In this document: in pieces, positions 1 to 8,812 of the stretch
How the letters are laid out: each line of letters begins with the position of its first letter
Position numbering within the stretch: the stretch's first letter is position 1
DNA from: CAWKGV01 sp963849305
GTDB taxonomy: Bacteria; Pseudomonadota; Alphaproteobacteria; Acetobacterales; Acetobacteraceae
Reading direction: 5' to 3'
Length of the DNA stretch: 64,000 nt
Assembly (NCBI GenBank): GCA_963849305.1
Contig: CAWKGV010000008.1
Location: forward strand, 62,001-126,000
Made by a program: the position numbers and the translations under genes
Notes under the pieces: model-generated
The model's database searches: none
Told to the model about the DNA's origin: nothing
What the model saw: the letters and a program-made list of their open reading frames with translations, nothing else

Positions 1-435
1 GATGTCCCCAGCCCTGCGGCGCCATACCTGAGTTCCGGGCGAGGTCAACAATAGTCCGCTCTTGGCGATCCGAGGTACGTGGACCGAGGCCGAGAGCCAA
101 GTCTCACCCTCGTGGCCAGCAGCTGTTCGCCATTCCAATCCACAGGCCCCGGGGTCCTTTCAACGAGTTGGCGGATCTGGTTTGCTGAGAACGGGAGGCG
201 AACGGGATACCAACTCGGCGTCCGAAGGCGTGAGCTAACTGACTGATCCAACACCCAGAAAAGCTTGTAGACTAAATCCGGGCAGTCTCAAGCTCCGGAG
301 AGAAATCGCCGTTCGGAGAGAGTCTCTGGCGGTCATTGCGGCTTCGAAGTATCAAGCCAAACAGCGAACCCCTTGCGGAACCTGGGCCATCTGGCCGGCC
401 CAGGCGGCAGCTGAGAATGGTTGCGGTGGACCGAC
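1..435. other. Left-edge region without a recognisable gene
   Basis: I see no gene I can support here. A 69-codon open frame on the minus strand (45-254) matches no family I know and has no clear ribosome binding site. The region lies on the 3' side of the tRNA-Gly gene, where integrases often insert, but I see no integrase and no repeated copy of the tRNA 3' end. Confidence 0.4.
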
Positions 436-510
436 TGGAGCGGGCGAAGGGATTCGAACCCTCGACCCCAACCTTGGCAAGGTTGTGCTCTACCCCTGAG
501 CTACGCCCGC
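436..510 (-). tRNA. tRNA-Gly (anticodon GCC), CCA encoded
   Basis: On the minus strand the acceptor arms GCGGGCG (504-510) and CGCCCGC (440-446) pair perfectly. The T arm contains GGTTCGAATCC, the D loop has AGCTCAGGGGTAGAGC, and the anticodon loop reads CTTGCCAAG with anticodon GCC. The discriminator T and an encoded CCA complete the 75-nt gene at 436-439. All expected arms are present, so it should be functional and decode GGC/GGT glycine codons. Confidence 0.96.
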
Positions 511-696
511 GCGCCGTTGGCGCGGCGTGTCTAGAAGTCTTGCCCGGCAAATGCAAGGCGCTCCCGACGGGTGTTCCGGGCTCGCCCTGGACGGGAAGCC
601 TTCGCCCGCGCCATGCTTGCCATGAGATGCCGCGCTTGCGGGATGCTCGCGCCGGAACATCTATGCAGCAGACGTCAGCTCCAGGAACGAGACGCC

Positions 697-1680
697 ATGG
701 ATGTGATCATTGGCCGGAATCAACCCGGCCAGCCTCAAGCCGCCCAGCCTCGAAACGCCCAGCCTGGGGCCCTCCTGGGCGATGCCGCCCAGGGCGTGAT
801 CGTCGAGGGCGATCAGAAGACGTTCATGAAGGACGTCGTCGAGGCATCCCGCCAAGTCCCGGTGCTGGTCGATTTTTGGGCAACCTGGTGCGGCCCGTGC
901 AAGCAGCTCACGCCCACGCTGGAGAAGGTGGTCCGAGCCGCCGAGGGCCGGGTTCGACTGGTTAAGATCGACATCGACCAGAACCGCGCGCTAGTCCAGC
1001 AACTCGCCCAGCTCGGCTTGCCGCTGCAATCGGTTCCGACCGTCGCCGCCTTCTGGCAGGGCCAGATCGCCGACATGTTCCAGGGCGCCCTGCCGGAATC
1101 GGAGGTGCGGCGGTTCGTCGAGGCGCTGCTTAAGATGGCCGGGGGCACCATGCCCAGCACCGACCTGCTGGCCGAGGCGAAGAGCGCGCTGGAGCAGGGC
1201 GACGCCCAGGGCGCGGGCGAGCTTTACAGCGCGCTGCTGCAACAGGAGCCGGAAAACGCCGAAGCCTGGGGCGGGCTGATCCGTGCGCTTATGGCGCTCG
1301 GCCAGGAGGAAGAGGCGGCCGAGGCGCTGGCCCAAGTGCCGCCAAAAATCGCCGAGCACGCCGAGGTCGCGGGGGCGCGCAGCGCGCTGGCGCTGGCCAG
1401 CGAGGGCCGGGTGGCCAAGGCCCAGCTTGCCTCGCTCGAGCAGCGGGTCGCCGCCGAGCCCTCCGACTTCGCGGCCCGTTACGATCTCGCCACCGCGCTC
1501 AATGCCCTCGGTGCCCGGACGGAGGCGGCCGAGCAGTTGCTGGAGGTCATTCGTCGCGACCGCGCCTGGAACGACGAGGCGGCGCGGCGGCAACTGCTGA
1601 AGTTCTTCGAAGCCTGGGGGTTCGAGAATCCGGCCACCCTGTCGGCGCGACGCAAGTTGTCGGCGCTGCTGTTCGCCTGA
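697..1680 (+). CDS. ybbN: Thioredoxin-TPR co-chaperone (CnoX/YbbN family)
   Basis: Predicted 327-residue cytoplasmic protein. A Gln/Pro-rich N-terminus (residues 1-30) precedes a thioredoxin fold with the active site WCGPC (Cys65 and Cys68). About 200 C-terminal residues are TPR-like helices typical of YbbN/CnoX, which guard clients against oxidation and hand them to chaperones. I chose ATG 697 because the longer upstream frame runs through low-information sequence and family members begin shortly before the thioredoxin domain. The CGPC motif suggests real redox activity, unlike E. coli YbbN (SXXC). It heads a run of co-directional genes to rlmH; the next gene starts 12 bp downstream. Confidence 0.88.
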   Translation: MDVIIGRNQPGQPQAAQPRNAQPGALLGDAAQGVIVEGDQKTFMKDVVEASRQVPVLVDFWATWCGPCKQLTPTLEKVVRAAEGRVRLVKIDIDQNRALVQQLAQLGLPLQSVPTVAAFWQGQIADMFQGALPESEVRRFVEALLKMAGGTMPSTDLLAEAKSALEQGDAQGAGELYSALLQQEPENAEAWGGLIRALMALGQEEEAAEALAQVPPKIAEHAEVAGARSALALASEGRVAKAQLASLEQRVAAEPSDFAARYDLATALNALGARTEAAEQLLEVIRRDRAWNDEAARRQLLKFFEAWGFENPATLSARRKLSALLFA

Positions 1681-1692
1681 AGCATCTCGCCG

Positions 1693-2355
1693 ATGACGGC
1701 GTTTCAGCCGCGTTTCGAGGAACTGCCGGACGAGTTCGCGGTGTTCCCGCTCGAAGGCGCCCTCCTGCTGCCCAAGGGCCGGCTGCCGCTCAACATCTTC
1801 GAGCCGCGCTACCTGGCGATGACCGAGGATGCGCTGGCCGCCGGTCGGATGCTGGCCATGATCCAGCCGGACCCGGCGGCTCGACCTACCCCGAACGGTC
1901 CGGGCCTGTATCGCGTGGGTTGCCTTGGCCGGCTATCGTCGTTCAGCGAGACCGAGGACGGACGATTCCTGATCACGCTCACCGGCCTGATCCGCTTCAC
2001 CCTGGCCGGTGAGCGCGCGATGCGGCGCGGCTACCGACGGGTAGAGGGCGATTATGCCGGCTTCAGCGCCGATCTCGAGCTGGAGCCACGGCCGATCGGG
2101 GTGGAGCGCGAGGCGCTGCTGGCGGCGCTGCGTGGCTACTTCGCCCGACGCGGCTTCGAGGCCAACTGGGATGCGATCCGGCGCATCCCGGATGGTATGC
2201 TGGTGGTGACGCTCGCCATGAGCTGCCCGTTCGAGCCGGCCGAAAAGCAGGCGTTGCTGGAGGCGGGCACCGAGACCGAGCGGGCAATAGCGTTGCTCGC
2301 CCTATTGCAAATGGGAGCGGCGGTGGCACCCGAGATACCGCCCGGGACGGCGTGA
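1693..2355 (+). CDS. Lon-type substrate-binding domain protein (no protease domain)
   Basis: 220 residues matching only the N-terminal substrate-recognition domain of Lon. The start shows the signature FPLEGALLLPKGRLPLNIFE followed by PRYLAM, and a helical tail ends the protein. There is no AAA+ ATPase and no Ser-Lys peptidase, so it is a stand-alone LON-domain protein, probably a substrate adaptor or binder of unknown partner. It lies 12 bp after the thioredoxin-TPR gene, and its stop overlaps the next start (GTGA). This thioredoxin/LON/Trm112 neighbourhood is common in alphaproteobacteria, which supports a shared transcript. Confidence 0.87.
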   Translation: MTAFQPRFEELPDEFAVFPLEGALLLPKGRLPLNIFEPRYLAMTEDALAAGRMLAMIQPDPAARPTPNGPGLYRVGCLGRLSSFSETEDGRFLITLTGLIRFTLAGERAMRRGYRRVEGDYAGFSADLELEPRPIGVEREALLAALRGYFARRGFEANWDAIRRIPDGMLVVTLAMSCPFEPAEKQALLEAGTETERAIALLALLQMGAAVAPEIPPGTA

Positions 2356-2576
2356 GCGCCCCTGACATGCCCGAGCCTGGCACTCCCGAACCGCCGCGAA
2401 CGGTGCCGCTCGATCCGCGGCTGCTCGAAATCCTGGTCTGTCCCGTGACCAAGGGGCCGCTCCAATATGATCGTGTGCGCGGCGAGCTGATCAGCCACAA
2501 GGCTGGGCTCGCCTACCCGGTGCGCGACGGCATTCCGATCATGCTGCCCGAGGAGGCGAGGCCGCTGGAGGAGTGA
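2352..2576 (+). CDS. Trm112-family small protein (UPF0434/YcaR-like)
   Basis: 74 residues with the Trm112 core: LDPRLLEILVCPVTKGPLQY, then LISHKAGLAYPVRDGIPIML. Only one of the usual zinc-ligand cysteines is kept (LVCPVTKG), as in most bacterial UPF0434 members. In other organisms Trm112 activates methyltransferases; the bacterial partner is unclear. The GTG start overlaps the upstream stop (GTGA), which indicates translational coupling; an internal ATG at 2367 is an alternative start that leaves the domain intact. The stop overlaps the next gene (TGATG). Confidence 0.85.
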   Translation: MSAPDMPEPGTPEPPRTVPLDPRLLEILVCPVTKGPLQYDRVRGELISHKAGLAYPVRDGIPIMLPEEARPLEE

Positions 2577-2944
2577 TGCCGCTCGCGACCGAAATCCGGC
2601 TGGACCGCGCCGCCCACGCGCTTGAGGTAGCGTTCGATGACGGGACGCGGTTCCGGCTGCCGGCCGAGTACTTGCGGGTAGAAAGCCCGAGCGCCGAAGT
2701 GCAGGGGCACGGGCCCGGACAGAAGACACTGGTGGCCGAGCGTCGGCATGTCGGGATTATGTCGATCGAGCCGGTGGGCAATTACGCGGTGCGCCTGGTG
2801 TTCGACGACCTGCACGACACCGGCATTTACACATGGGAGTACCTGCACCAGTTGGGGCGCGAGCAGGACAGCCGTTGGCAAGCCTATCTGGCCGCGCTCG
2901 CCGCGCGTGGGTTGAGCCGCGAGCCGCGGCCTGCTCGGAGATAG
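2576..2944 (+). CDS. DUF971 / GBBH-like N-terminal domain protein
   Basis: 122-residue protein made of a single DUF971 domain, the small beta domain also found at the N-terminus of gamma-butyrobetaine hydroxylase. The family pattern is visible: FRLPAEYLRVESPSAEVQGH, then VGIMSIEPVGNYAVRLVFDD and HDTGIYTWEYLHQLG. No dioxygenase domain follows, so it is not an oxygenase. Stand-alone members have been linked to Fe-S handling, but that is only a suggestion here. ATG 2576 overlaps the preceding stop; an in-frame GTG at 2573 is equally possible. Confidence 0.85.
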   Translation: MPLATEIRLDRAAHALEVAFDDGTRFRLPAEYLRVESPSAEVQGHGPGQKTLVAERRHVGIMSIEPVGNYAVRLVFDDLHDTGIYTWEYLHQLGREQDSRWQAYLAALAARGLSREPRPARR

Positions 2945-3006
2945 GCCAGCCGTCCTTGGACTGACCAATTGTTCTGCCTCATCAACCCCTCTCCAAGTGG
3001 GGTCAG

Positions 3007-3465
3007 ATGCTGCATGTGATCGCGGTGGGCCGTCTGCGCTCCGGGCCGGAATCCGAGCTGTTCGCCTGCTACGCCCGGCGGCTGCGGCCGAAGCTCGACC
3101 TAACCGAACTGGCCGAGGCGCGCGGCGCGCCAGCGGAGGCCAAGCGGCGAGAAGGGGCCGCGCTGCTGGCCGCGCTCCCGACGCAGGCCTTCGCGGTGGC
3201 GCTCGACAACGACGGCGAGGCGCCGGACAGCCTCGGTCTCGCCACGCTGCTCGAGCGTTGGCTCGGTCTCGGCCGCCCGATCTGCTTCCTGATCGGCGGA
3301 ACGGAGGGGCTGGCGGCCGACGTGCTGGCCCGCGCGGATTTCGTGCTGTCGCTCGGCCGGTTGACCTGGCCTCATCTCCTCGCCCGGGTCATGCTGGCCG
3401 AACAACTGTTCCGCGCCCGGGCGATCGTTACTGGGCACCCTTACCACCGGGCCGGGCGGCCCTGA
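3007..3465 (+). CDS. rlmH: 23S rRNA (pseudouridine1915-N3)-methyltransferase RlmH
   Basis: 152 residues, the normal length for this SPOUT methyltransferase, which N3-methylates pseudouridine 1915 in helix 69 of 23S rRNA using SAM. The C-terminal trefoil-knot signature is clear: CFLIGGTEGL, then LSLGRLTWPHLLARVMLAEQ and a terminal GHPYHR. Family members usually read GGADG where this one has GGTEG, a mild variation. It is the last gene of the co-directional run and faces the convergent sensor kinase 11 bp away. Confidence 0.94.
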   Translation: MLHVIAVGRLRSGPESELFACYARRLRPKLDLTELAEARGAPAEAKRREGAALLAALPTQAFAVALDNDGEAPDSLGLATLLERWLGLGRPICFLIGGTEGLAADVLARADFVLSLGRLTWPHLLARVMLAEQLFRARAIVTGHPYHRAGRP

Positions 3466-3476
3466 TCTGTCCGCTT

Positions 3477-5654
3477 TCAGCCGACGGCAACCGCGGCGGC
3501 CAGGGCGGCCTCGATCTTTTCCACCAACTCCTCAGGCCGGAACGGCTTTCGGATCAGATGCACCAGACCGCCTTCCCCGGCCAGGGCGTTGGGGTCAGTG
3601 TAACCGGAGATGAACACCACCGGCAGATGCGGGAAGCGGGCGCGGGCGCGGCGCGCCAATTCCGGCCCGGTCATGCCCGGCATCACCACATCGGTCAGCA
3701 GCAGGTCGGGTCTCGCGCGCTCCATCGTCTCGAGCGCCTCACCGCCGCTCCCGGCCTCCTGGACCGCGTAGCCGAGTTGATTGAGCACCGCCCCGGTTGT
3801 CGCCCGCACCGGATGGTCGTCATCAACCAGCAGCACCCGTGCCCTGCTCGCTGCCCGGGACGGCCGTCCGCCGGCCGGACCGGACGGGCTCCGGGCGCCG
3901 GATGGCGCCGGCTGCAGGTACACATGGACCGTGGTGCCCTGGCCGATCGCGCTCTCGATGCGCGCGCCACCGCCAAGCTGGCGGGCAGTCCCATAGACTT
4001 GGCTCAGCCCGAGCCCGGACCCTCGTCCCACCTCTTTGGTCGTGAAGAAGGGCTCGAACGCCTTGGCCATGACCTCCCGCGTCATGCCGCAGCCGGTGTC
4101 GCGGACGCGCAGCACGACGTACCTGCCAGGTGGCGGATCCTCGGCCCGCGCGGACGCCTCCAGCTCCGCCAGCCCGGTCTCGATCGTCAGGGTGCCGCCG
4201 TTGGGCATCGCGTCCCGCGCGTTGATCGCTAGGTTGAGCACCACCAGCTCGATCTGCGCCTTGTCGATGAGCACCGGCTCCAGCTCCGCCAACAGCGCTA
4301 GGTGCAGCTTGATCCGGCTGCCCAAGGCACTCTGCACAAGGGCGCGCAGCCCAGTGACCAGGGCATTGAGATCGGTCGGCCGCGGTACCAGCGGCTGGCG
4401 CCGGGAGAAGGCGAGCAACTGGCTGGTCAGCGTCGCCCCTCGCTCCACCGCGGCCCGCATCGTGGCCAGCCGGCCCAGCATCTTGGCATCCTGTCCGGCC
4501 GTCAGCTCGACGAGATCGATGTTGCCCATCACGACGGCGAGCAAGTTGTTGAAGTCGTGCGCGACGCCGCCAGTGAGCTGGCCGATCGCCTCCGAGCGTT
4601 GCGCCTGCCGCAGCGCGTATTCCACCCGCTCGCGCTCCTCCATTTCCGCGGCCATACGCCGGTTGGCCGCCTCGGCGGCCACATTGGCTGCTTCCAAGTC
4701 GCGGACAAGCTGCTCGACATCACGCGAGCGCCGAATCAGCATGATCAGCAGTCCGCCGATCAACGCGGCCACCGCCGCCGAGGCGAGGCCGAACACCAGC
4801 GCCTCCCGTCGCCAGGTGGCCAGCACCGCCGGCACGCCCACGGAGACATTGACCGCGACCGGAAACGCCTTGAGCGCGCGAATGGCGAGCACGCGGCGGC
4901 TGCCGTCGAGCGGGCTATCCATCAGCAGCGTGCCCGCGACGCCCTTGGAGAGTACATCCTTGAACGGCGGCAGGTCGGCGTAGCTCTGCCCGATGGCACC
5001 GTCGTTGTGCGGGTAGCGGGCTAGCACGGTGCCGTCGCGCCGGTGCAGCGTGATCGCGGCATCCTCGGTCAGCTCCACCGCTTTATAGAAGTCCTCGAAA
5101 TAATTCAGGTTAAGGAACGCAACCGCCGCGTGCCGAGCGCCGCCGGGGTCGGGCACCGACCTGGCCATGAGCGCGGTCCACTTGCCGTCCGTCAGCTTGA
5201 ACGGATCGCTGATCCGGGGGGACGGACCCGGATGCAGGATGGTGTCGTCGATCAGCGCCCTTACGCTGGCGGGGAACGTCAATCCGCCCAGGCCGGGGTC
5301 GGAGACAAAGGAAACCGCGCCGCCTGCGGCGACGATCGCGATCGCCATTGCTTGCCGCACCCCGGCGATCCGGCGCCGAAGCAGGGCGTCGAAGGCCGCG
5401 GGCGATTCGCCGTTGCCATGGAGGTACGCGTCGCTGACGCCACGCAATGTCAGATCGACGCCTTCCAGGGCACGCCCGGTCTGCTCGGCGAACACCATGT
5501 CGAGGCGAGACATCTGCCGCTCCGTGTCGGCCAACAATGCCGAGCGGGTACGCAGTAGCTGATGGGCCGTGACGCCAAGAATTCCAGCCAGGAGCACAAC
5601 GGCGATGAGCTGGAGTTGGCGGCTCAGGCCCAGTCGCCCGAAGCTTTTCACCAA
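3477..5654 (-). CDS. Membrane hybrid sensor histidine kinase / response regulator
   Basis: 725 residues. A transmembrane helix (about 13-31) is followed by an extracytoplasmic sensor resembling a dCache/PAS-like domain (about 35-280), a second helix (about 285-307) and a short coiled coil. Next comes a HisKA domain with the phospho-acceptor in GGVAHDFNNLLAVV, then a HATPase_c domain with NLAINARDAM, DTGCGM and GRGSGLGLS. The C-terminus is a receiver domain with LLVDDD and LLLTDVVMPGMTG, whose aspartate is the likely phosphorylation site. No output domain or partner regulator is adjacent, so the stimulus and target are unknown. It is transcribed divergently from gpmI. Confidence 0.9.
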   Translation of the reverse strand: MVKSFGRLGLSRQLQLIAVVLLAGILGVTAHQLLRTRSALLADTERQMSRLDMVFAEQTGRALEGVDLTLRGVSDAYLHGNGESPAAFDALLRRRIAGVRQAMAIAIVAAGGAVSFVSDPGLGGLTFPASVRALIDDTILHPGPSPRISDPFKLTDGKWTALMARSVPDPGGARHAAVAFLNLNYFEDFYKAVELTEDAAITLHRRDGTVLARYPHNDGAIGQSYADLPPFKDVLSKGVAGTLLMDSPLDGSRRVLAIRALKAFPVAVNVSVGVPAVLATWRREALVFGLASAAVAALIGGLLIMLIRRSRDVEQLVRDLEAANVAAEAANRRMAAEMEERERVEYALRQAQRSEAIGQLTGGVAHDFNNLLAVVMGNIDLVELTAGQDAKMLGRLATMRAAVERGATLTSQLLAFSRRQPLVPRPTDLNALVTGLRALVQSALGSRIKLHLALLAELEPVLIDKAQIELVVLNLAINARDAMPNGGTLTIETGLAELEASARAEDPPPGRYVVLRVRDTGCGMTREVMAKAFEPFFTTKEVGRGSGLGLSQVYGTARQLGGGARIESAIGQGTTVHVYLQPAPSGARSPSGPAGGRPSRAASRARVLLVDDDHPVRATTGAVLNQLGYAVQEAGSGGEALETMERARPDLLLTDVVMPGMTGPELARRARARFPHLPVVFISGYTDPNALAGEGGLVHLIRKPFRPEELVEKIEAALAAAVAVG

Positions 5655-5722
5655 TGAACCTGGTCCCGTGCTGTCGCGATCCTCATTAGGCCAAATCTTA
5701 GGCTCAGGTAAATTTCCTGTGC

Positions 5723-5749
5723 GCTCACGAGTTCACGACTCGCGTGAGC
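5723..5749. promoter_or_regulatory. Inverted repeat between the divergent sensor kinase and gpmI genes
   Basis: GCTCACG (5723-5729) and CGTGAGC (5743-5749) form a 7-bp inverted repeat with a 13-bp spacer, inside the 199-bp divergent intergenic region. The spacing would suit a dimeric regulator or a transcript hairpin. No binding protein can be named from the sequence. Confidence 0.3.
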
Positions 5750-5853
5750 AGAGCGTTAATTCGGCCATCCGCTCGGCGATCCACGCCACAGCCCTGCCAC
5801 ACAGGCGCGCTTAAGTGGCGCATTTGCCGGGCGCTCGGCCTTCAGGAGGAAGC

Positions 5854-7413
5854 ATGGCCAAGGGAGCTATACCACAGCCGATCCGCCCTGTGATGCTGGC
5901 GGTGCTCGACGGCTTCGGCTGGCGGGAGGAGACTGCGGACAACGCCGTGCGCCTCGCCCGAAAGCCCCATTTCGACCGGCTCTGGCGAACCTATCCGCAC
6001 GCCTTTCTGCGGACCTCCGGCAGCGATGTTGGCCTGCCCGACGGCCAGATGGGCAACTCCGAGGTCGGGCACCTCAATATCGGCGCGGGACGCGTGGTGG
6101 TGCAGGAGTTGCCGCGCATCAGCCAGGCATTCGCGGCGGGCGAGGTCGCCCAGGCGCCGGCTCTGGCCGGGCTGATCGCGGCCCTCAGGCAATCGGGCGG
6201 CACCTGCCACCTGCTCGGCCTCGTTTCTCCCGGCGGTGTGCATTCGCACCAGGACCATGCGGCGGCGCTCGCCGGCCTGCTGCACGCGGCCGGGATAAAG
6301 CTCGCGATCCACGCCTTCACCGATGGGCGCGATACGTCGCCGCGCTCCTGCCGCGCTGATCTCGCCCGGCTTGGCGCGGCGCTGCCCGCTGGCGTGCCGG
6401 TCGCCACGGTCTGCGGCCGATACTACGCGATGGACCGCGACCGGCGCTGGGACCGGGTGCAACGGGCTTATCGGGCGCTGGCCGAGGGCGACGGCGCGCG
6501 CTTTCCTACCGCTGCCGCCGTCATGGACGACGCCTACGCCCACGACGTTACCGACGAGTTCGTCGTCCCCGCCGTGGTCGGCGATTACCAGGGCATGGCG
6601 GACGGCGACGGCCTGCTCTGCTTCAACTTCCGCGCCGACCGAGTGCGCGAAATCCTGGGCGCGTTGCTCGATCCGGGGTTCACGGGGTTCGAGCGCCCGC
6701 GCCGCCGCCGTTTCGCCGCCGCCGTCGGCATGACCCAATACAGCACGGAACTCGACGCCTTCCTAGCCACGCTGTTCCCGACCGAGACCCTGCGTCACTT
6801 GCTGGGCGAGGTAGCGGCTGGCGCCGGACGGACCCAGTTGCGCGCCGCCGAGACCGAGAAATACCCGCACGTGACCTATTTCCTGAACGGCGGGCGCGAG
6901 GCGCCATTCGCGGGCGAGGACCGCATCATGGTTCCCTCGCCCAAGGTCGCCACCTACGACCAGCAGCCCGAGATGTCCGCTCCCGAACTCACGGATAAAG
7001 TCGTTTCCGCAATTGAGTCAGGGAAGTATGATCTGATCGTGCTTAACTACGCGAACCCCGACATGGTCGGCCATACCGGCAGCCTGGCCGCCGCGATCAA
7101 GGCGGTGGAGGCGGTGGATGCGGGGCTCGGGCGGATTGCCGAGGCGGTGCGCCGGCAAGGGGGCGCGCTGTTGGTCACCGCCGATCACGGCAATTGCGAG
7201 CTGATGCGCGACCCCGCGACCGGCGGGCCGCACACCGCGCACACCACCGATCCAGTCCCCGTGCTGCTCATAGGCGGCAAGTCAACCGCATTGGCCGACG
7301 GGCGGCTGGCCGACGTCGCGCCCACCCTGCTCGCGCTCATGGGCCTGGCCCAGCCCGCGGAGATGACCGGACATTCGCTCATCCGCCCCGATGCGTCGCG
7401 CGCGACGGGCTAG
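5854..7413 (+). CDS. gpmI: 2,3-bisphosphoglycerate-independent phosphoglycerate mutase
   Basis: 519 residues, the usual iPGM length. It interconverts 3- and 2-phosphoglycerate in glycolysis with a Mn-dependent alkaline-phosphatase-type active site. Visible motifs are MLAVLDGFGWR near the start, the phosphoserine motif DGQMGNSEVGHLNIGAG, FTDGRDTSP, NFRADR and the metal-binding VTADHGNCE with GGPHTAHTT near the end. ATG 5854 is chosen because AGGAGG lies just upstream; the longer reading from 5815 adds 13 residues of no value. The 3' end overlaps envC by 23 bp, indicating coupling. Confidence 0.96.
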   Translation: MAKGAIPQPIRPVMLAVLDGFGWREETADNAVRLARKPHFDRLWRTYPHAFLRTSGSDVGLPDGQMGNSEVGHLNIGAGRVVVQELPRISQAFAAGEVAQAPALAGLIAALRQSGGTCHLLGLVSPGGVHSHQDHAAALAGLLHAAGIKLAIHAFTDGRDTSPRSCRADLARLGAALPAGVPVATVCGRYYAMDRDRRWDRVQRAYRALAEGDGARFPTAAAVMDDAYAHDVTDEFVVPAVVGDYQGMADGDGLLCFNFRADRVREILGALLDPGFTGFERPRRRRFAAAVGMTQYSTELDAFLATLFPTETLRHLLGEVAAGAGRTQLRAAETEKYPHVTYFLNGGREAPFAGEDRIMVPSPKVATYDQQPEMSAPELTDKVVSAIESGKYDLIVLNYANPDMVGHTGSLAAAIKAVEAVDAGLGRIAEAVRRQGGALLVTADHGNCELMRDPATGGPHTAHTTDPVPVLLIGGKSTALADGRLADVAPTLLALMGLAQPAEMTGHSLIRPDASRATG

Positions 7414-8656
7414 CCTGCTCGGACTGATACTGTTCATGACCGGGGCGGCTGTGGCCCGCAAGCCGCCCGGCCCGGATGACGCGCGGCGCCAGGCGGAGGC
7501 AGCGGAGCACGCCCGGGCCATGGCCGAGGCGACCGAAAAGGCTGCCGCCGCCCGCGCCGCCAACCGGGCCGCCGCGGCGGCGGCGCTGACCGAGCAACGA
7601 CTGGCTGCCGAACGCCGGCTGCGCGCGACGGAGGCGGCCACACTCGCCGCCGCGACCCGGATGGACGAGCTGGCACAGGCCAGCGCCCAGGCGGAGACCA
7701 GGCTCCAGGCGCGCGCCAGGGCGCTTCAGCCGCTGCTGCCGCTGATCGAACGGCTGTCGCTCTACCCCGCCGAGACGCTCATCGCCGTGCCCGCGACGCC
7801 GGAGCAGGCGGTGCGCGGCCTGCTGGTGGTGCAGGCCATCTCGCGCCAGCTTGAAGCGCAGGCGGAGGGGTTGCGGCGCGAGCAGGCCGCGGCTGACGCG
7901 GCACGTGCCGCCATGCGCGCCGAGGCGCCCGGGCTGGCGGCGGCGGAAGCGGCCCAGTCGGCCGCCGCCGTCGCGCTCGACCGGCGGATCGTGGCGGCGA
8001 ACGCGGGGCGGGCGGCGGCCGAGGGCGAGGCCGCGCAGGCCGCGCGTCATGCCGCCGACTTCGCCGCGCGGGCAGGCTCATTGCGCGCGCTGGTGGCGCG
8101 GCTGGAGGCCGAGCAGCGGGCCGAGCAGGTTCGCGCCGCGCGCGCCGAAGCGGCGCGGGCCGAGCGCCGCCGCCGGCCGGTGGTGGCGGTGGCGGTGGCG
8201 GCGCAGCTGCGGCCGGACGGCCTCGCGATGGTTCCCCCCCGAGGTGGCCTTGATGGCGACGCCCGGCCGGCGGGCCAGCTACTGCTGCCGGTGGCCGGAA
8301 CGGTCACGCGCGCCTGGGGCCAGCCGACCGAGGCCGGGCCAGCCGCCGGCATCTCGCTCAGCGTGGCTCCGGCCGCCCGCGTGGTGGCGCCGTGCGGCGG
8401 GCAGGTGGTATTCGCCGCGCCATTCCGCAGCTATGGCCAGTTGCTGATCCTCGATTGCGGCGGCGGCTACGCGGCCGTGCTGGCCGGGTTCGAGCGGCTG
8501 GACGCCAAGCTCGGCGCGACAGTTCGCAAAGGCGAGCCGGTGGGCCGGATGCCCGGTTGGGTGCCGGGCGATCCGGGCAAGCGCCCGGCGCTTTATGTCG
8601 AGCTGCGCCACGATGGCGAGCCGGTCAACCCGGCGCCTTGGATGGCGGCGGGGTGA
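7391..8656 (+). CDS. envC: EnvC-like murein hydrolase activator (coiled coil plus M23 domain)
   Basis: 421 residues. A short hydrophobic N-terminus ending near AVARK looks like a signal peptide. About 240 residues of Ala/Arg/Glu-rich coiled coil follow, and the C-terminus is a LytM/M23-like domain with LLLPVAGTVTRAWGQ and a final ALYVELRHDGEPVNPAPWM. The expected H-x-H metal site of active M23 enzymes is not evident (LRHDG), as in EnvC, which activates amidases instead of cutting peptidoglycan. It is probably periplasmic and acts in septal wall splitting. In relatives a ctpA protease gene usually follows; here an IS relic does. Confidence 0.87.
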   Translation: MRRARRASLLGLILFMTGAAVARKPPGPDDARRQAEAAEHARAMAEATEKAAAARAANRAAAAAALTEQRLAAERRLRATEAATLAAATRMDELAQASAQAETRLQARARALQPLLPLIERLSLYPAETLIAVPATPEQAVRGLLVVQAISRQLEAQAEGLRREQAAADAARAAMRAEAPGLAAAEAAQSAAAVALDRRIVAANAGRAAAEGEAAQAARHAADFAARAGSLRALVARLEAEQRAEQVRAARAEAARAERRRRPVVAVAVAAQLRPDGLAMVPPRGGLDGDARPAGQLLLPVAGTVTRAWGQPTEAGPAAGISLSVAPAARVVAPCGGQVVFAAPFRSYGQLLILDCGGGYAAVLAGFERLDAKLGATVRKGEPVGRMPGWVPGDPGKRPALYVELRHDGEPVNPAPWMAAG

Positions 8657-8665
8657 TGCGGGCGC

Positions 8666-8749
8666 GGTGTACACCTGTGCGGTTCACGGGCATTGGACGC
8701 GGTTCCGCAGTGTACACCGGGGCACCGGATGAACGCCGGCGTGTACACC
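8666..8749. repeat. Three copies of the palindrome-containing motif GTGTACACC
   Basis: GTGTACACC occurs at 8667-8675, 8710-8718 and 8741-8749, directly after the envC stop. The core GTGTACAC is a perfect palindrome, and the first copy extends to GGTGTACACC. The spacings are 43 and 31 bp. Three such 9-mers in 83 bp is unlikely by chance in GC-rich DNA. They may be binding sites for a dimeric protein or a remnant of the IS insertion area. Confidence 0.5.
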
Positions 8750-8812
8750 AGACGCTAACGTCCTGTTAAGCCTTTTGCATCTCGCCTTCTGCACCGTCAT
8801 CCTCGGCGAATG

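Noticed and set aside
1..511. Integrated element at the tRNA-Gly 3' end
   Set aside because: No integrase gene and no duplicated tRNA 3' segment is visible within the window.
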